Part shown: positions 57,501 through 64,000 of the stretch, in pieces
How positions within the stretch are numbered: the stretch's first letter is position 1
How the letters are laid out: each line of letters opens with the position of its first letter
Source of the DNA: Isoperla grammatica
Taxonomy: Eukaryota > Arthropoda > Insecta > Plecoptera > Perlodidae
Assembly (NCBI GenBank): GCA_945910005.1
Contig: OX246738.1
Location: 20,665,686 to 20,729,685 of the forward strand
Length of the DNA stretch: 64,000 nucleotides
Reading direction: 5' to 3'
The notes under the pieces: generated by a model
Databases searched by the model: none
What the model was told of the DNA's origin: nothing
The model's input: only the letters and a program-made list of their open reading frames with translations
Translations under genes and position numbers: made by a program

Positions 57501-60500
57501 GACGTTTTCTGAGTAGTCAATAAATCATGTAAAATATTTCTGCCAATTCGTGCCATCTGGGATTCTTACGACATGAAGTGTATAGAGAGAAAAAGTCCTC
57601 CTCGGGTGAATGAACAATAATTCCGCATGTGTCTCCTACAACCTTTTTCTTTGGGTTTCATGAAATGGAAAATGTTCACCCTATGTAATATCCCAATACA
57701 CTTTATTTATCTCCAATTTGTGGCCTGTGCTTTAGATACTTTATATGAAAGAAATATAATGGAGTAAGCTTAAAAACACTCAATTAAATTTCAATTTCAA
57801 TTGAAGAAACTATTTAAAAGTAGGCTACATAAACGAATTATTTCTGTACCTGAACAAAGGACAGCGCATTTTTTATTTAAATGTGTTAGTTGAATTCAAA
57901 TGCATTTCGGATTTTTTGGAATCGTAGATATCTTCAGATTTTAGTTAGCAAGAACAAGGTAAAAGTAGTTTTTTAGTAGGCCTATAACCCATCCCAGAAC
58001 TCATCTTCAACTGGACTATAAAACCCCGAGCAAACTGGCCCTGCTGAAAACTTTAATCTATCGCCTGTCAGTCAGAAACACAGCTAGTTTATACATGAAA
58101 CACCAATACGCCCTAAAACCATCCTAAACGGAAGTAATAAGCTCGTAACATGATAGCCATGCAACTACTTCTCCCAACAAGATTGTCAGCAATAAAACGT
58201 ATCTAGCAATAACAAAGGTTGTAATGTGCGACTGTTGGAGTGTTCGGACGGGGACAGTGATCTACACAGGGACATGTATTAACATGTTCAGTATCACGTG
58301 TGTGTACCCTATCGCCTGCTGATCAAACGAAGTGGCGGCCCTTGTACGGACGTCGAAGTGCCGTCGTTTGTATAAATTCAATTTGTTACTCGAAGTCTGT
58401 TTTATAGTTACATTAAAGCCTCAAGATGAAGTGGAACATTACTCTCCTATTCCAATAGTGAAGGGACGGAGGAAGATCCTGGCCCATAGTATCGATACGA
58501 GCTCAGATAGGGAGCTACTGCGTCACATAAAGAATTCAATAAAATTTGTTAAATACGTAAGTTCTTACGTTAAAAAAAGATAATAATTCTGAGATGTAAA
58601 AGAGTTTCTAGAAATATACTGGACTGGGTACGGTAATCAGTGGGATACTATATCGTACAATGATGTACAACTAAATTGCGTGTAGATGATTATATTGTTA
58701 TTAAAATATAACTGATTCTTTTGACTACTGTATGTAACTTATTATTTTTATTATTATTAAAGATAATATAAGGTAACACTGTTAAAAATGAAGTATAAAA
58801 GAAGAAGAAACCAACATTGTTTGTTTTACGCGGTTTGTCGTAACTTTGATTTTATTATGCTTTCGTAATCTTGATACAAACACTTATACACTATACAACC
58901 TTATATCGTGATTTGTTTACCTTTTTACCTCCATTCGTGTTTTCATTACACGGCATTATATGTAAGTCTATTTCGTTGCTCTTTGTTTTTCTTATATTCT
59001 TCTATTTCTCTGACCACAGAACTTTCTACATTTCTTGTACAGTACGTACGCTTCGATAATAAAGTTTATGTCACACTCGTATGAAGATTGACGAACATAA
59101 CATTGAATTGTCAGTTTATAAAATGTCTTCACAAACCCGTCTCTTTCAACCAGAAACAAATGTCTAATGAAGTAATCTCGTTACATCTGCTTCGACGGGT
59201 AAACTTTTTCTTTGTCGAGGTTCATGCTTAAATGAAGTATGCTAATTCGGTCGTCTGGAGGGACTGTCATGCGGCAATTAGGCCTGAGGTCCTTCTTAAG
59301 AAAGACGGGTAGGGGACCGTCGGCCCTTCCGGCAACACTGGCCTAAGTAACAACACATTACCAACATGAAATGCAATTTTAAAGAAGATATTGTTTTAAG
59401 AAAATGAAATAAAAAGAAAATATTTGTTTATTTGGCATTGTACTTGTACAATGTAAGTTACAATGTATTTCATATTAGAACAAAACATTACTTTGAGGAG
59501 GAACAAGAAATATTTGTTATCAATGTCTACATAGATCTTAAAGATAATAATTAAGCGTTTGAATTTCAAATGGATTAAAATTATTCCTTTTTATCGAATA
59601 TAAATAAGTTAAGTGATAAGTATGTGCGATGAACACGAAAAAATAATATAGTTATAATCGATAATCAATGTTTATATGGTTTCACCGTTGTATAATTAAA
59701 CATCTGGATATAGCCAAAATATCAATATACAACACTAAAACTTGACGGAAATAAGAAATTCTTTCGGCGCTTCAGGTGGTATGGTTTGCAGATATTCTTC
59801 ATTGACATAATGTATACTATGAATGTATTACGAACGTACTTATTACAAGTAAAATGTAAACACATGTAAGGTTATTTTGCCACGTCGAGGAAAGATCACG
59901 GGTTTTAATGAATCATTCTTATTAATTCCTGAAGTCTTCAAGTCCTCAATCAATCATCAAGCCAATTCTAACAAGTGTCAAACAGCATAGCATGGCATTC
60001 TACAAGAAATATGTAAATTTTGTTAGGAGATACAAATGTACGGTTCAATAAATCAATACCTTTCAACAAAATAATAATGCGCGGGGTTTAAATAAACCAC
60101 TGTGTTGATATATTTTCACGCATTAATATAATATGTAACTATGTTACTATGAATTGTCTCCCCCCCCCCCCCCCCCTCTCAGTGAAAGTGTAGAATTATA
60201 TTTAGTTATATAACCCAGTCTTAAGACTAGAACATTTTATGAGGTACGTAATACACATAGAATAAACGTGTGTAATATACATAGATATTAATATATAAGA
60301 GGAAAATTGAAATATATAACTAAATCTTTCGTTGTTTGATTTTTAATAATGTTTTGAGATGTTTAAGGGCATTTTACGTGTTATGTCACAATCTACACGG
60401 TAACATAATTTAATAACAACATAAACAAACAAAGTTTAATAATTCTCTGTCTGCATCTTATGAAAACGTGGAACATATAGTTATGGTTATGTATAATTCT

Positions 60501-63500
60501 CATTTCACAAATGTTTCTCAAAATGAACAAAGTGCGTTTTTTACGTGTTATGATTACACGTTATCGTTATGTTTACACAATCCAGACATATTAATCATAA
60601 CGTTGATCCATATTCTCGAAGGTTTTGATTAAACGTTTATTACACATTTTTTATATATAAATCCACTATAAGTGAACATTTCTTTCATGCAATTGGAAAA
60701 ATTAATATTGATATTTTAAATCTTGGAAACAGGGTATGAAAAAACCAAACGACAAAATATTTACTTGTTATGTTACAGTCCCTGTTAGCCAGAGTCCCCA
60801 ATAGACGTCGTGAAAATAGGATTGGAGGTGGAGGAAGAAGATTCGAAGCGTGCTTGTAATTGGGCCTCGATGTCGACGTAATGGGGTAGTGACAGGGTTG
60901 GGCGGGGAGGGGGTGGGGGGGGGGGGGGAGGGGGACGACGACAAAGTTCGTTTGGCCGATTAACCCGCATCACGAGACGCGTGCCGACGGGCAAGACAAA
61001 AGATGTACCCGAACCACCTGAGCGGATTCAAGATACAGCACACAGTCAGGAAATGAGAGAGTTAAATGTGTTATCTAAGATGGAAAAGAAAGGAACAATT
61101 CATGCAAGAATGTCGTGTATTAAACTCAATTTCTGTTCAGACGAGAGTTGGAACGTTGATGGAGTTTAGTCATGTTGAAATTATAGTTGGTTAACCTTTA
61201 TGTTGTATTTTGTGACGTAAAACTTAACGTGATTTACACTTTACACGTTAGTTAAAGTGAATTATGTATCAATATTTAGAATGGTTGGGCATTTGTGCGT
61301 AAAGGTAAGATAAAGACCAAACATCTCAATGCTTGGATGTGGAAAATCACTTCGGCTAATTTGAAAATATAACCAATGTTGTAAAGCATTCACAAGAGCC
61401 AAAATGTATACACGAAGCAATAACATTTGTGCTTTAATTGGAATAATTGACAACAAAACGCGTACTTTTCACCTCTCTAATTCCTCTTAAACACGGGGCG
61501 ATCAACCGTTTTCTGTCTGATGCGTTTACCGTTGAGAATCTGAATATGGGGGACAAATGCGTTACAAAGCTTAGTACTAAACGAGAAGCCACACCCACCA
61601 GCTTAAAGGCTATTTCATATCAACCATGAAATTCGGTATTTCTACTCTCTTATAGCTCACTAAACATTAATAAGTTAATTTTAGCACTTAAATATTTACA
61701 CGGCTGAGGGTGAAATAGAAGGGATTAATAAGGCAATGAACCTCTAACGTGCCTTGACGGCGAACCTAGTTTAACGCTCGTAATATCTGAAGTTCGTTTA
61801 TATAATACTCTTTGCCCCAGTATGGATTTTAACGAAACGGGAAGGAAATTTTATAGAAGTTTTCTATTGGTGCAAGAATTCGAGGAAAAATCAGAAGGAG
61901 GAAACAATTTAGGTACGAGAACATTTTTTAGGTATTTTAAGAAAAATATTAATACATTTCGTTTATACTACAATCAAATGTGTAGACTAGTAGCTTTCAG
62001 GATTATTTAAGAAAACATTTGTTAAAGTATTTTTATTAATATTATGTTTATAATGAAAATTTTAAAATAATAATGTACTGAAATGGAAATATAAAATTTG
62101 AAATGAAATATTAACAGCTGTTGGAGCTGTCTGCCTCAAATAAACATAAATGCCAGACTAAGAAAGAAAACGTTATAAAATATCTCGCATACAAAACGTA
62201 ATCCTATTAGCGTTATGTGAAGCGAGTTGCTCCCCCACACAATTTTATTCTCTACTCCTCTCTCGGCAGTGCCCAGAGTTTATGTAAACACGGGTAGACG
62301 TTACATGGTTTGTCGCTACAAGGAGTCAGAAAAACACGCAAGACAACAGCTGTAAACATTGTTCGTTCCCCCTCCCGCCCCCCACTTGAATGACCGTGAA
62401 TAATGATGGTAGTTCTTTTTTATTTTTTTTATTTTATTTACGTCTATACTATTGCAATCATGCTATTCGAGAAGATGAGGATGAAGGACAATTAAAGTAA
62501 ACCCCTGTCCTATGCGAGATTCGAACCTACCGGTGTCCCAACTAAACCGCGTGAGAACCACCGCGGAGAGTTTGTACATTACCTGTATAGTACGCGGTGA
62601 CTTAAATGCCGATGCCATAATTTAATTAGTAGTTACTTTGTGTGGTTATACAACAATAACCAATAAGATATAATTTAATCTATAGACACCTGTCCTGGCT
62701 AAAATTTATGTCTATAAAATGTCTTGTGTACGAGGCATTCTTTAATGTATAACTGTGTTTAAAATCAATCCAATTCGCTCAGTCCATTCGCTCGTTGGTC
62801 TCAGCTGTTCTTCTTTTCACCTAACTCATAAAATCATTCTCTTTCTCATAACCGCTCAAGATACTAATAATGTTCTCCAAATCATGGATCACTCATATTC
62901 TGCTTTCTAAATGCACTATTGTTAACGTGCTACTCTCTCTACTCGTATTTATAAATCAATGGTTGTAAAGATACCTTCTTTATCGACACCTAGCGCACCA
63001 CGTGACCTCGTGACTCCTATAGACCATGAAAGCTACCAAGAGAAACGGGTTAACTATGACAGGCCAACCGGCTTGGCCAGGTATTTCAAACAATAAAGAC
63101 CACTTGACTCTTTGTAAGTTATTTACTCGAAATAAGCCTTGCGCTTATTACAAGTACAGATCACTTGAAGAGCGCGTTTTGCGAATGCAGTACTATAATG
63201 CCAAGCTTATTTCAATATCCTCCCCGCTTAGAACCAAATATTAAAAAGTTCAATAGGCAAAACGACGACCAAACAAAAACAGACATATTGAATGTTGTCA
63301 ACGGTCTCAAATTGCTATGTTCACACAACTAGGAACCCACGATCTACCCCGAAGTTGATACTGACCAAGTGGATGAAAAAGGCTACTACAACTACATGTG
63401 GTACTACCCTTGATTTATGTCGGAGATGGTAAACTTGTAGTTTAGGGAACCCCCTTCGCCACTCACACCCCCCACACCCCGCTCACATTTTAATTATGTC

Positions 63501-64000
63501 ATTCACATGTCCTGCAGTCAATAGCTTTTGGTTGATCCTAGTTGCAATTTTGTAAATCACATCCTTTGAAATAGTCAACAATGGCATCAAATATTATCCA
63601 CAGCGATAATAAATGGTGGTGCGGCAAGAAAGTTGCGCTCCGTTTTGCCTGGTGACGCGGCATTGCCAAGCCGGGACGGGAGTGCGTTGCGGCGTAGGGC
63701 CAAGATTTACGGGACTCAAGAAAAGCTCCTTAATTCCATAGGATGTGGCGCGCTGGGATAAAAAGCTTGCGCGTTATTTCCCTGCTTCAATCCTGGCTAA
63801 GAGTGCACTCGGCGCAGATGACGAACTGTGAAACCAATCTTACAAGGAACTCCCTTCCTTCCTTTCATTGTCAAACAACTGCGTATTCACACTTCGAGTT
63901 ATGAGATGGAGAGAGAACGTTTAGTCTTTGTTTGAATATGATACACGTTGGCAAAGTCCTTGTTTAGCAACTTGATTTTGGCTGCAGGGGCCAATCAAAC
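54541..64000. other. Unique DNA without a supported gene
   Basis: A few simple tracts occur: poly-C at about 60160-60176 and poly-G at about 60916-60930. A minus-strand frame at 60785-60994 has a proline run created by the G tract and no recognisable domain. The repeat content is low compared with the left half. The segments 56270-57250 and 59220-59345 have a higher GC content and could be regulatory or exonic, but nothing in the sequence proves this. Confidence 0.4.

Noticed and set aside
60785..60994. Proline-rich minus-strand protein
   Set aside because: The proline run comes from a G tract, and there is no recognisable domain or splice support.
62505..62580. tRNA on the minus strand
   Set aside because: A B-box-like GGTTCGAATCT is present, but the A box and the stems do not form.

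Overview
The window reads as nuclear DNA of an animal. It has long intergenic stretches, canonical GT-AG splice sites, tRNA-derived SINEs, LTR and non-LTR retrotransposons, hAT-like elements, a large satellite array and microsatellites, and no operons. The abundant palindrome TAGGCCTA and the element mix fit a marine invertebrate deuterostome such as an echinoderm. That assignment is an impression from sequence style and is not proven here.

Layout. 1-2100 holds the 5' half of a minus-strand non-LTR retrotransposon (ORF1 complete, ORF2 endonuclease start running off the edge). 2203-2426 is a first exon like a HARBI1/Harbinger nuclease. 2665-12758 is one minus-strand Ty3/Gypsy element with a perfect 5-bp target duplication (ACAAC) and identical LTRs. 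Its 3' LTR is split by a 5.5-kb insertion (2736-8267) that has its own short inverted ends and a 7-bp target duplication. 12764-24772 is a mosaic of small inverted-repeat elements, SINEs and a roughly 750-bp repeat family. It also contains two phase-compatible exons of a DUF4806-like gene (18175-18334 and 20376-20461), which was not apparent from single-frame ORFs.

24773-31774 is a satellite array of about 106 copies of a 66-bp unit. The unit length is a multiple of three, so the minus strand reads as a 22-residue repeat with stops switched on or off at one position. 32404-34270 carries a hAT-like remnant, a tetranucleotide array and SINE pieces. 39405-43980 is an apparently intact Ty1/Copia element (1311-codon gag-pol, identical LTRs, half-tRNA primer site), joined directly to a second partial copy of its own interior (43981-45065) and then to another copy of the 750-bp repeat. 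46625-47544 is a 920-bp fold-back. 48384-50305 is a hAT-like element with a second hAT-like element nested inside, each with a perfect 8-bp target duplication. 54361-54540 is a pure pentanucleotide repeat of 36 units. The rest, especially 50314-64000, is AT-rich unique DNA in which I recognise no gene.

Most coding capacity is therefore transposon-derived. The only host-like genes supported are the DUF4806-like exons and, with less certainty, the exon set inside the 5.5-kb insertion. The nesting order is clear in several places. The gypsy and copia insertions must be young because their LTRs are identical, and the insertion inside the gypsy LTR is younger still.
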